Position numbers and translations under genes: made by a program
In this document: positions 13,101 through 21,672 of the stretch, piece by piece
Numbering within the stretch: the stretch's first letter is position 1
Layout of the letters: every line of letters begins with the position of its first letter
Notes under the pieces: generated by a model
The model's input: only the letters and a program-made list of their open reading frames with translations
Told to the model about the DNA's origin: nothing
The model's database searches: none
Assembly (NCBI GenBank): GCA_019649035.1
Contig: BMAT01009114.1
Span: 18,065 to 40,885, forward strand
Reading direction: 5' to 3'
Source: Elysia marginata
Lineage: Eukaryota > Mollusca > Gastropoda > Plakobranchidae
DNA length: 22,821 nt

Positions 13101-16100
13101 GAAGGACTTTTAAAAAAATAATGTAGATTACCCAACATCTCAATCATGAAGATGACTTACTAGACTAAATATTTTGCTCCACAAATCAGAAGCATAATAA
13201 CCTCGTTGCAGATTTCTTATCAACTTGAACTAACTCTGTTTAGGCCAAATTCCGAGTTAAAAGTCGGCTAGTTACTCACACCTATAACTGGGATTCTAAC
13301 CATCTAACCCAGTTTAGCCCAATTCTAACTTTGATGTTTATATATAGTGATAGGTGTCAGGGTTCCAACCGCCGAACTCAGAATTTGGGTCAAGTGGAGT
13401 TAGCCGGTTAACGGCAACACATCCGAGTTGCTAACCTGACGGCTTACTCAGAGTTTTGGTTATATTAAGTTAGATGATTAGAAATCACAGCAATAGATGC
13501 AGATAAGATGTGATTTCCTAAATGGCTAACACAGAATTTGGATTGAACCCAGTAGTTAGTCGGTTACAAACCTTCAGTGACCACACATTTGCTGACTTCC
13601 TACTTAAGTGCAGTTCAGTTTTTAAAGTTTCCCCCAACTCAGAGTGCAATCTTTTATTTATAAGTCATTTCATGGAGATAAAATTAACTCTAATTGGAAA
13701 CTTACAAAGACAGAAAACTTGTAGGGGGCGCTGGATATGTCTCCGCGTGGGGCCAGGCTACGCGGGATGTGTTCAAGGGTGAACCCTGTCACCTGGATTG
13801 GGTGAGATAACTGCACAACAAGATAACCTGACTGACCCTTGAAGGCCCAACATTCTCCAGGCAGGACATTAGGCTGAAAATAACAAGTGAAAACAAAAAC
13901 ACAAAATAGTCAGAATTGACAAACTAAGCATTTAAATTTAAACAAGGCAGCCAAAAGAGCCCATCCACACACTCCCACAAGGTCTCATTATTAAACTATT
14001 CTTCTGCTTCAGTACCTGTTAGTGCTGACAGTGTGTGTGCTCCACACAGGAGAGACTGGTCTACATTTTTCAAACCTGCATCACTTTGCAAAAAATTTAT
14101 TACATTTTTTTTTTTTTTAAATAAGATTTGAAAGATACTAAAAGCTTTTAAAGGCAGTTTAAAAAACATTTTGATGTTTGGACTTAAGTAACAGGATAAC
14201 TCCTGATAGAATCAACGTGCCTACTTAACTTCAATGCTTCTCAATAGTTCTAACTGCAGGCTTCATTTTTCTCCTTTATAGCTTAGCTAGGAAAATTAGA
14301 CTGTTGCTTGACACACACTTAGACACTAAAAAAGACTGGAAATCATTTGACTGGATGTAAGCTGTATCACACTATTGATAAAAACAGCAGATAATGCTAA
14401 ACATCTGCCCAAGCTGCTAACAATATAGTCAATCTCTGAGACAGACCAAAAATGACTGACCAACTTAAACTAGCTGTGTTAATTATCTCATCATTTCTTC
14501 TTAAAATCATAAAAACCAGCTAAGCCTTAAATAAACAATTAAAATAATTGTAAACCTCATTAATTTTCAACAAAACATATTTGATATATTATTGGATTTC
14601 GTAGGAACTGCTGATTTTGAGATAAACCATGCTGTCGGCTGCCTGCTCACATACCTGTATGACTGTGCGGGGGGAGTTTGAGGTGTACCACAAGGGCAAG
14701 CCAAACACACTGACCAGGGCTGTCTTACGGTAGAAGGTCTCTGAGCAACGCACACTCAGCACACTGCCACCTACGCAGTGGAAACAACAAAATGTCAAAC
14801 AGTTAGGAATAATTCTGAAAAAATATTGATAATATAGAGCTAGCAAGTACTATTCTATGTTGTGGACAGAGACATATTAAGGTCTGAAAGGTGAAATTAC
14901 ATCAGTATGATCCTTTATTCTGTCAGTAAGAAAGGCCATGATTGTGGTTGTCTTCAGTAAGACTGGGAGCGTTTTCCGGGAGGAATGTATAATAAGACAC
15001 TTAACTATCCTCTCATCGTAGAGAACAACCAAATTTTGTATAATAAAAAAATCTTAAGTTAAACAATCTAAGAATAACTGTGAAGGTTACCTCAAGGTTG
15101 TATTTGTCACCATCTCTGCAAAATTGTAAAAACCGTCAAAACAAATACCAGCCTTGGGTATCTTTCTCACATAGTTGTGGAACCATCAAACAATTGACAG
15201 CCTTAGGTACCCTCCTCCCCATCTCACATACAGGGGAAACCTCCAAAATCAAAGCAGCATTAGCAACCCTTCTCTCTTAGTTGCATTTATATATTTGTCT
15301 GCTTATTTCCCTTGTTTGTTTTTCATGAGAATTAGGCAGGAAAGGCATAAGGTTTGATGGGTTGGTAGTCTTTCTTTTTTTTTTTAATTAAGAGAATACC
15401 TTTTTTAAAAAGTCATACAATTTAAATCTTCATGCACTTTTACATGTATTTTACAAAACCAAAGCATGTCAATAAAGCAAAGAAGGCCTGGAAAAAAGTC
15501 CCTTTAACAGAAAATGTGAAATAATGGTATGAAGTAAAATAATTCTGCAGCTAAAAGACATGTCAATATATTAAATGTACGTCCCATAGGTAAGCCTACC
15601 CTTCTCAAAGAGTGCCTCACCTGCAGATTCCAGAGCAAAGTCAGGAAGTCCAACGCGGTCAGCACTGAACTGAGCTAGAGCCTCATCAACAATAGACTTT
15701 ACCATCTGTGTAGAAAGACAAGAATTTTTTTTCACAAATATAGCAATATTTCCTTCTGATGTGGATTCTTCTTGATTGTATTTCTAGTAATTTTTAAACA
15801 CCTAAACTTTTCTTAAACTTTCCCCTATGTCGCTTTTTTTATACAAATCGTAAGTTTTCGACCCAGACATCAATATAGTAAAAAAAAAAGGGCCCACTCA
15901 GTCGTGAAGGCATATCCAGTTTTGCCCCATATCCTGTTTGTGTAGTCATTCCAACTACTACTACTACTAAGAATTACCAGCAGTGCAAGCAAGATACAGA
16001 ACAGCACATGTGGCCTATGAAATGAAACTGAAAGTGAACAATGCTGAACACAAGTGAACCCAAAAGAATCAACACAACAACATCGGTACCGGTATAAAAA

Positions 16101-19100
16101 TAATGTTTTTTTGATCGACTGGTCCATTTTTGGTATACAACATACTGGGAAGATTATATAATGATGGCCTGGGTATTTTTTATCCAAAATATGTAGCTTA
16201 AAAATATTTCTGAAAGCAAGGAAATCTAGATATTTCTCATAACATAGATATGCTTTCAGGAGAAAATAGGAAAGTTGCATCTCATAGTCATGCCCAATTT
16301 GAGGGCTTACAAGTATGACTCAATGCTTAAACTTTTAAATTTCTCATATTTATTTGACAAAGAAAAAAATGTTCAATGAGCAACATCAGTGGCATAATAA
16401 TTAAGTTGACTTAAAATTATAACACTATGTGTCAGATTACAGTCTCAAAACAAATAAAAAAAACCCAGAGATGTTAAAACCATGTGCACTGTTAGCTTTG
16501 ACTGAAGCCTCTATTCAGAAATTCTTAAAATCTTTATAATTTTTTGCTTCTAAATGGCAATAAAAATTTAAGGAAGTTTTGTTACATGAACAGAAGATAC
16601 AGTTCACAGAAAACTTTCAAACACCAGTAATGTAAAAAAAAACAACCAAAACAATAAAAAAAAAAACTAAATTACTTCTTCATTAACACTTCCAATGTCA
16701 CCAGCAGACAAACGCAGATCAGCAGCCATTTCTTGTTCTTTCTGTGCCATCACTTTGTTCCTCTCTTTCTCCTCATCTTCAAGTCTGGCTGCCATAAGGG
16801 CCATTACTCTTCCCTGGATCTCAGTTGATGCAGCCTCCATTCGACGATCAAGCTCAGCTTTCTCCACGTACTGACTTCCCATTGCACCCAACAACCCTGC
16901 CAGGGGGCTGCCATCGTCAGTTCCCATCTGAAATAAAGAAAAAAAAGAACAAAAATTTCGTCAAGTGAGTTCAATAAATCATTTCAAATGCAGTGTATGC
17001 CTGATAATTTGACATTTCAAGGGCCCGGGACAATCGTGTTGAATTCTAAGAAAGAAGAAATATATAAGGGGGGTCTTCAATAGAACATTGTTCATATGTA
17101 TATATGTTTATTCCAAAAGCCACACCAATGCCCAACCTCTTTACACCCCCTACTTCACCTTTGTCAAACCCCCGATTGTTGCAGCCACACTCAGCGGTGG
17201 ATTGAAATGTTTGTTCTGAAGAGCATGGCTGTAAGTGGGAATCATACAGAACAATTATGGCACAGTTAAATCTCATATGTGCATGTAAATTATGTCTAAT
17301 AAAAGAAATTGACCCCGTAGCATGTCAATTTGAGCAAAAATGCACAAACATCATTTAATAAGGTGTAATTAGGCACTTTTAAATTAGGGTAAGTGTTGAT
17401 TTATGAGACATCAAATTAAGTGAAGCGATTTTTATGTGAAACAAGTCTCTCTTGTGAGATGTACATTGTATCATCTAAACCATTTCAAATATATTCATCA
17501 CATTGAAACTATTTTTCCTGAGATGGTAAAACAGATAAATGATACCCATTTTCTTTTCAATTTCAATGTAAAAAATTCCTATAAACTTTAAAAAAAGGGC
17601 AGGCTAATGTTTATGGCAACTTCATATTTTTAAGAACTGGAAATGCTTCTCGACAAATTTCACTTTGAAATTTTATATCAACAACTCCATCTCAATTTTA
17701 GCCTCTAAATTAAGTTTAAGTTCCTGAACAGTTTTTCGCAAATTTCCCGTACCCAGCTAGTTTTTACTGACAAACACACAACTATGTTCAGATTTTGGGG
17801 TGCTCTACAATGATGACCATGTAGCCCTGATCTACCTCTCAGAGCTGCCAACCCAGCACAAGAGAAAAGTGTACAAGCCACCCAAAACACTGTTTATAAA
17901 ATCGGTAAAGAGGGCGATATCGAGATCGCGATTTCGATATTACTAGTACTTACGGTAGGAAAATAAAGCGGAAAAACGAAACAAAATCAATTGAAATCGA
18001 TATACTGTATCGTTACAATTATCTTTGTGCGCATGTGCACAAATGTAATACTAGCTTCCTGCTAAGGAATTCAGTACGGAAGTTGAACGTCCCTGACGTA
18101 CATCGCGAGTTTCATAGTGCCATAGTGGTATTAAAAGACCGGAAAGCCTTATTTTTCATAGGAAAATCATACTGGCGTATTTTGGACGAAAAAGCGTATG
18201 AAAATACGGGAAAACCTACGGCTTGGCAGCTCTGACCTCTGTCAAGATAGAGATCTCACGGGTCCTCTCCTATCTCTGTCAAGATAAAGATAATATGAGC
18301 CCTGACCTACCTCTGTCAAGATAGAGATCACATGACCCCTGACAGTTTCTTCAAGGTGCAGTGTATTGTTGCGGCAACAGTTGCCCACCAGGGCTGTGAG
18401 CGCAGCATTTTGTGTCGAGAGCTCGTTCACGGTGACAGACAAGTCAGCAAGTTTGGCATCCAGAGCTGCGGAAGCTGCTGCCCACTCAGCTTTTTCCTCA
18501 CTGCTCATACTGAAAAAATGGATAAATTTTTAAATACATGAACCCAATTTTTAATCAAAATATAAAACAAGACTTTCTGCCATTTTGTTTAACAAGATAT
18601 AAATTTTGATTGAAGACAGTGCATTAGACAGTGCAACATTAAAAGCTTAAAGTTTTGTCAACTTAATTTTGAGAATATTGTCAAACTTAATCTCATCTTT
18701 AAAAAAATATTTTTCACGAGCTTCACTTGTTTTCTTTGCATTTTTTGCTTTCACTCATTCATTGTCCATGGATTGTAGCAACTTTAGTGTTCATGTTTAT
18801 CCTCTAAAAGAGGGAAAACTAACATGAGGCTTTCAAGACCTACAGTCTTAAATTTCTGCACTGTGAAGTAAAAATCCTCTTGTGGCAAGAAACAAAACAT
18901 TTGCTTAAATGCATTAAAAAACTCACATAAATATTACCTGTGAAAACTTACCTAACCTAACGGTATGCATTTATTGATAGAAAACTCTCTATCATAAATT
19001 TAAAAAAAAAAACAAAAAAACAACTACAGCAATGACACAAAAGACAGATGATGGATAGATATTTTATTGGCTCACAGCCAGAGGTGGGTTGGAAACATTC

Positions 19101-21390
19101 AAGTGGAGATGGTTTGTTCCTGTTGTACACAATTCTTTAAACTAAAGTTACGTATACGTCAATGTTATTTTATAATTTTAATACTTATCCTACAGGGGAA
19201 ATACTCATTTAACAAATAGAAACACAGAAAAGCACATTGAAGCAGTTTTGGTTTCAGACATTTCTTATGTAGCAATAAAACTGAATATTTTTCAACATCC
19301 AAATCTGATTCAGTTTTACCTGTGGAATGATGCTTTTGTCTGCTCAAAATTGCCCAGTAACACCTGAAACAAGAACAAATTACGTTATTTTCAAAATAAG
19401 ACACCCGCAGACTAGTCTGCAAGAGTTAGAATGTTACCAATTTTGTATTCAGGTGTTTAAAAATAATGTATTTTTGTATTTATGAAAATTTTCTGTGGAA
19501 TATAGCACTTGCACTGGGCTTTGAACTAACTTTACTTTTCAACAGTGTGATCAAGACAAACCATCTCAGTGCAACAATATGGATGTCAAGAAGGTGATGA
19601 GTGAAGATGCAATATCATTGCAGCAGCACATCACTGATGTACATAAAGAAGCAATCTCAAATTCAAAGAAAATGCTGTTTACCTTTTGCTGGTGGCTGGC
19701 AATCTTTATTTCTGCCTCAAGCTCAGCAATTCTGGACTCCAACACTGAAGAGCGAGTCTCTAGTAAACCCTTATGGAAATAAAATGATAACACACAAAAA
19801 AATCAAGCTTCTTTCTCTATAAAAGTTTTAAAAAATATATCTATGCAGCCAAATAAAACTGTATGCCATCATGATTTGCAGTTGACTTTCAGGGAAAGTT
19901 GAAAAAACCATGGAATAGCTTAATTTAAGTCAGATCAAATCATAAGTGTGGGCACAAGGTAAAAAGCACCTAAACCTTGAAAACTTTGAGTTATGATTTC
20001 CAACTAAAACTTCTGATAATTTTGCTTTTGATTTCGTCTTATAAAGTAAGCTTAAACTTAAGATATGTTAGATTTTATAGAGAGAGTTGGAAGTAAAAAA
20101 CGGAGATAATCAAAGGGCCGTTGCATAGCGCGAGCGCTCGCAAACCATTTTCCGTTCACGCTATGCAACGCTAAATTTGTCACCGTTCGCCGCGAGCGCT
20201 CGCCTGCAACCTCCCGAGGTAGTGCGCGGCGAACTCAACAACGCTGATTGTCTGAATTTTCATGGCGCCACTTCCTTTCGAAATGTCAAGATCGAAAGTA
20301 GTCCTCTAGGCTTTGGAGACATTTCGCCAATTTTTACTATCATTAAATTTATGTATACAAAGCAGCTTAATGAACAAGTTTTAAAAAATAAGCAGTCTTT
20401 TATTGATTGGGCCCAATTATTTTGTTAGGAATGTTAGTTGGTCGCCATTTTCAAAAGATAGTCGCCATTTTAAAAGGGGTGGTCGAAATTTTAAAAAAGA
20501 TGGCGGCTATCTTTAAATAGGTGGTCGCCATTTTAAAAAGCGTTCGCTGAAAAGAGCTTTGCTTAGGGAGGAGAGCGCTCGCAGCGAACGGTTTTCTTGC
20601 TCTTCGCGAGCGCTCACGCTATGCAATGGCCCTTAGGTTGAATTGCTTTGTATCACACTAGTTAGTTTCAGATTGTTGACATGGTTTTCACATATACACT
20701 TGAGTTTGATAAACAGCAGAATAACCACCTGCTTTTTCCAACTGAATTTAATGAGAGAAAAATTGGCACTTAATTTGATGTCTGTGCCTTTGAAGGAAAA
20801 TATATGAGAGTCTCAAGAAATGAGGTTCAAGTCTATGCTTGTAAATATAACTTAGTTACAATCTAGGAAATATAACCAAAATTTTCATCTACAAGGACTG
20901 AAGTAAGATTGGCTCAGGTTTGACACGCTAGAGTAAAAATATAGGACAAACAGTAGAGACCCATAAAAAAGGCAGTCAGTATAAATCAGGCACTCGTCAG
21001 ACACAATAAGTTTTTAATGTTCTCTAATCTATCTCTAAAACTAATTTCACAAAAGTTTTAAAACTTAATAAGATCACAGGTTCACCTCACTAAAATTTTA
21101 CAGGGCAATAGGTTTTTCACCTTCAGGTCAGCAGATAAGCTGTCGATTTCCCCCCTGAGGGTTTCAGTCTCTCCTGCTAGTGCTGCCGCCACAATAGCCT
21201 CCACCTGTTCCCTGGTTATCCCTTCAGGAAGTTGAATTTGCTGGATTTTCTGTTGGAGTTGTTCCCCCTTGACCTGCCAGGTGTTCTGCACTTGTTCTTG
21301 AATGTACAAGTAGAGTTTGTCAAGGTCCACCTCTGGAATCGGGACCCCTCCTTTCCCGGACTGAAGTAACACTGGCTCAGGTTCCATACG
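10000..21390 (-). CDS. SUN-domain protein, LINC complex (C-terminal part, 10 exons)
   Basis: The protein is an inner nuclear membrane LINC-complex component whose luminal SUN domain binds KASH proteins and links nucleus to cytoskeleton. Ten minus-strand exons join in frame: 21390-21121, 19769-19683, 19363-19320, 18509-18311, 16927-16676, 15705-15621, 14770-14655, 13873-13706, 12667-12575, 10107-10000. They give 473 residues plus TAG, with every intron GT-AG. Residues 1 to about 290 are charged, helical stalk; about 290-473 are the SUN domain. Visible landmarks are C321 (VRCSE, KASH-disulfide cysteine), the KASH lid after it, C359 (GECWAF) and C463 (EYTCIY) as the intramolecular disulfide pair, and H386, S399, Y461 and Y465 as the KASH C-terminus pocket. 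Spacing between these matches human SUN2 C563, C601, H628, S641, Y703, C705 and Y707 exactly, as recalled from family knowledge. The first exon opens at an acceptor, so the nucleoplasmic and transmembrane parts lie upstream. SUN1 versus SUN2 orthology cannot be assigned. Confidence 0.95.
10837..10970. repeat. 22-bp inverted repeat (possible small MITE)
   Basis: Arms at 10837-10858 and 10949-10970 are inverted copies (ends AACAATAA, inner CAACTGCATAGG) with a single mismatch over 22 bp, enclosing about 90 bp. It lies inside the larger TIR element, so it may be a nested miniature element or an internal hairpin of that family. No target duplication is apparent. Confidence 0.7.
11278..11333. other. 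assembly gap in a GA microsatellite
   Basis: A run of 56 N is bordered on the left by (GA)n and on the right by AGAGAGC. The gap probably spans a collapsed GA simple repeat. Open frames that cross it are artefacts. Confidence 0.9.
12575..12667 (-). CDS. SUN gene exon 9 (SUN core)
   Basis: This 93-bp exon encodes 31 residues (408-438), phase 0 on both sides. The acceptor is ATTCTCACAG and the donor is CAG followed by GTAATA. The peptide GLASEADTLGMNLGNYTYED then KGQPIQHYDVQ aligns with the family segment around LLG-(K/N)-(F/Y)TYD-DG-PIQ-F. The next exon lies 2.47 kb away because a transposon-like element of about 1.95 kb occupies the intron. Confidence 0.95.
13242..13570. repeat. cluster of diverged direct and inverted repeats
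   Basis: A motif of the form AACTCAGAATTTGG followed by GTTAGYCGGTTA recurs at 13373-13412, weakly at 13441-13482 and again at 13524-13568. An inverted copy (CCAAATTCCGAGTT) lies at about 13244-13257. Between them is a 9-bp hairpin, GAAATCACA at 13481-13489 and TGTGATTTC at 13509-13517. It lies in intron 8 next to exon 8 and looks like a decayed satellite or element. Confidence 0.55.
13706..13873 (-). CDS. SUN gene exon 8 (SUN core)
   Basis: This 168-bp exon encodes 56 residues (352-407). The acceptor is TTATTTTCAG and the donor is TTT followed by GTAAGT. Key motifs are GECWAFKGQSGYLVVQLS, FTLEHIPRSLAP and ISSAPYKFSVF. It carries C359 of the intramolecular disulfide and the pocket residues H386 and S399. 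Relative to human SUN2, the cation-loop positions 595 and 600 appear as N353 and E358 rather than Asp and Asn. Confidence 0.97.
14655..14770 (-). CDS. SUN gene exon 7 (KASH lid)
   Basis: This 116-bp exon completes the split glycine and encodes GGSVLSVRCSETFYRKTALV followed by SVFGLPLWYTSNSPRTVIQ. The acceptor is CTGCGTAG and the donor is CAG followed by GTATGT. It holds C321, the cysteine that in SUN2 (C563) can form a disulfide with the KASH peptide, and the following KASH-lid beta hairpin. The lid is well conserved, including the FG-PLWY core. It ends at the start of the cation-binding loop. Confidence 0.96.
15100..15285. repeat. imperfect minisatellite, about 50-57 bp period
   Basis: Three diverged copies share the order AAACC, then CAGCCTT or CAGCATT (starts at 15149, 15198 and 15255), then a CCCTYCT-type end. 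It lies in intron 6 of the SUN gene. The open frames across it on the plus strand are a by-product of the repeat. Confidence 0.55.
15621..15705 (-). CDS. SUN gene exon 6 (start of SUN domain)
   Basis: This 85-bp exon encodes MVKSIVDEALAQFSADRVGL and then PDFALESA plus the first base of a glycine codon. The acceptor is TCTACACAG and the donor is GCAG followed by GTGAGG. The segment matches the short helix that leads into the SUN domain and the family motif of the form D(Y/F)ALES-GG. The ATG at the 5' edge is an internal methionine because it directly follows a splice acceptor. Confidence 0.94.
16676..16927 (-). CDS. SUN gene exon 5 (membrane-distal coiled coil)
   Basis: This 252-bp exon encodes 84 residues (201-284), phase 0 at both ends. 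The acceptor is TTTATTTCAG and the donor is GAA followed by GTAATT. It begins MGTDDGSPLAGLLGAMGS, then a long charged helix (VEKAELDRRMEAAS, ARLEDEEKERNKVMAQKEQE) and ends SVNEE. In the family this position corresponds to the coiled coil just before the SUN domain that trimerises and regulates it. The donor GTAATT is weak at +5 but frame and homology of the join are consistent. Confidence 0.92.
17840..18234. mobile_element. 395-bp hAT-like non-autonomous element
   Basis: Perfect 12-bp terminal inverted repeats, CAGAGCTGCCAA at 17840-17851 and its reverse complement at 18223-18234, are directly flanked by the 6-bp duplication ACCTCT (17834-17839 and 18235-18240). The interior is 371 bp with no coding capacity. 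It includes subterminal hairpins such as CGTATTTT with AAAATACG near 18178-18210 and a GATATCG/CGATATT palindromic stretch near 17920. The element interrupts a 37-bp tandem repeat that contains copies of the exon 4 splice donor. Confidence 0.82.
18235..18345. repeat. 37-bp tandem repeat over exon 4 donor
   Basis: The 9-mer GTCAAGATA occurs at 18241, 18278 and 18315, exactly 37 bp apart, preceded each time by CTCT. Sequence left of the inserted element (ending GCCCTGATCTACCTCT at 17839) matches the end of the second unit (GCCCTGACCTACCTCT), so a further unit originally continued there. The third unit contains the last codons of exon 4 and its GTAGGT donor. Confidence 0.85.
18311..18509 (-). 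CDS. SUN gene exon 4 (stalk)
   Basis: This 199-bp exon supplies the last base of the split serine and residues 135-200, starting MSSEEKAEWAAASAALDAK and ending VISILTE. The acceptor is TTTTTTCAG and the donor is GAG followed by GTAGGT. It contains an alanine-rich helix and a CC pair (NCCRNN) unusual in a luminal stalk. The last bases of the exon and its donor are part of a 37-bp tandem repeat that continues into the intron, so near-copies of this splice donor lie just downstream. Confidence 0.88.
19320..19363 (-). CDS. SUN gene exon 3 (44-bp small exon)
   Basis: This short exon encodes VLLGNFEQTKASFH plus two bases of a split serine codon completed by exon 4. The acceptor is TTGTTTCAG and the donor is AG followed by GTAAAA. 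It is required by frame: exon 2 ends in phase 0 and exon 4 starts with one leftover base, and only these 44 bp reconcile them. Skipping it would shift the frame before the SUN domain, so it should be constitutive if the protein is full length. Confidence 0.83.
19683..19769 (-). CDS. SUN gene exon 2 (coiled coil)
   Basis: This 87-bp exon encodes 29 residues (91-119) and is phase 0 at both ends. The acceptor is TTCCATAAG and the donor is AAG followed by GTAAAC. The peptide (GLLETRSSVLESRIAELEAE...) has leucine/isoleucine heptad spacing typical of the SUN luminal coiled coil and continues the helix that exon 1 ends in. The acceptor has a weak pyrimidine tract, but frame and helix continuity support it. 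Confidence 0.85.
20113..20634. mobile_element. 522-bp TIR element (MITE-like) in SUN intron 1
   Basis: The ends are inverted repeats of about 29 bp with two mismatches: AAGGGCCGTTGCATAGCG at 20113 against AAGGGCCATTGCATAGCG on the reverse complement of 20634. Copies of the palindrome GCGAGCGCTCGC or one-base variants lie at 20130, 20192, 20571 and 20606. The left end contains its own 12-bp hairpin, CGTTGCATAGCG at 20119-20130 and its inverse at 20159-20170. The interior has repeats of GTCGCCATTTT. Neither a transposase nor a clear target duplication is visible. GC-rich ends contrast with the AT-rich intron. Superfamily is undetermined. Confidence 0.85.
20441..20533. repeat. GTCGCCATTTT repeats (YY1-like motifs)
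   Basis: GTCGCCATTTT occurs at 20441, 20461 and 20523, and an inverted relative AAGATGGCGGC lies at 20497-20507. The latter equals the core of the YY1 zinc-finger consensus known from animals. All are internal to the 522-bp element. Binding is inferred only from the motif. Confidence 0.5.
20895..20960 (-). pseudogene. relic duplicate of SUN exon 1 5' edge
   Basis: This stretch copies 21358-21416, which covers the acceptor and first eleven codons of exon 1. Shared blocks include GGACTGAAGTAA, TGGCTCAGGTT, ACGCTAGAG and a 20-bp intronic block just upstream of the exon. On the minus strand it keeps CTCTAG before CGT and reads RVKPEPILLQS, where exon 1 has RMEPEPVLLQS, then leucine and a stop. 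The rest of the exon is missing. It lies in intron 1, about 460 bp downstream of the original. Confidence 0.8.
21121..21390 (-). CDS. SUN gene exon 1 of window (luminal stalk)
   Basis: This 270-bp, phase-0 exon encodes residues 1-90. The acceptor is TCTCTAG before CGT ATG, and the donor is AAG followed by GTGAAA. The peptide starts RMEPEPVLLQS, has a short hydrophilic linker, then a helical run rich in Q, E, K and L (LYLYIQEQVQNTW, ITREQVEAIVAAAL, LRGEIDSLSADLK) that looks like coiled coil or stalk. The ATG at 21387 is preceded by a good acceptor and follows no obvious promoter, so I read it as internal rather than as the start codon. No transmembrane segment is present. A truncated copy of the 5' edge of this exon lies in the next intron at 20895-20960. 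Confidence 0.88.
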
Positions 21391-21672
21391 CTAGAGATAG
21401 GACAAACAGTAGAGACGCTTAATAATTAGGTGAAGAGTAACCTAAACCTTAAAAAATGGAAGAAAACTTGAATACGCAGAGCCTAGGCCCTAAGGTCAAA
21501 ACGGAAGAAAGCATAACATACAGAGTCTAAAAGACAAAGAAGAAAATGAAACATTTCACTTAGACTTGATCTAGGCCTAATCTAAACTCTATATAAATAT
21601 ATGTTAAAGGTCTGGATTAATTCCTGGATATGAGTCATAGTTTTAGACACCTAGTCTAGGTTCTACTATACT

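Noticed and set aside
14567-14755. 62-codon minus-strand frame starting MCVAQRPSTVRQ
   Set aside because: Out-of-frame shadow of SUN exon 7; the other frame gives the conserved KASH-lid sequence.
15870-16280. 136-codon minus-strand open frame
   Set aside because: It lies within intron 5, has no recognisable domain, and neither end fits the SUN splice pattern. Probably chance.
20177-20428. 83-codon plus-strand open frame inside the 522-bp element
   Set aside because: No transposase or other motif is visible, and it starts in the palindromic end of the element.
20105-20642. Target-site duplication for the 522-bp element
   Set aside because: I tried 2-, 3-, 4- and 8-bp options at the plausible boundaries and none matches.
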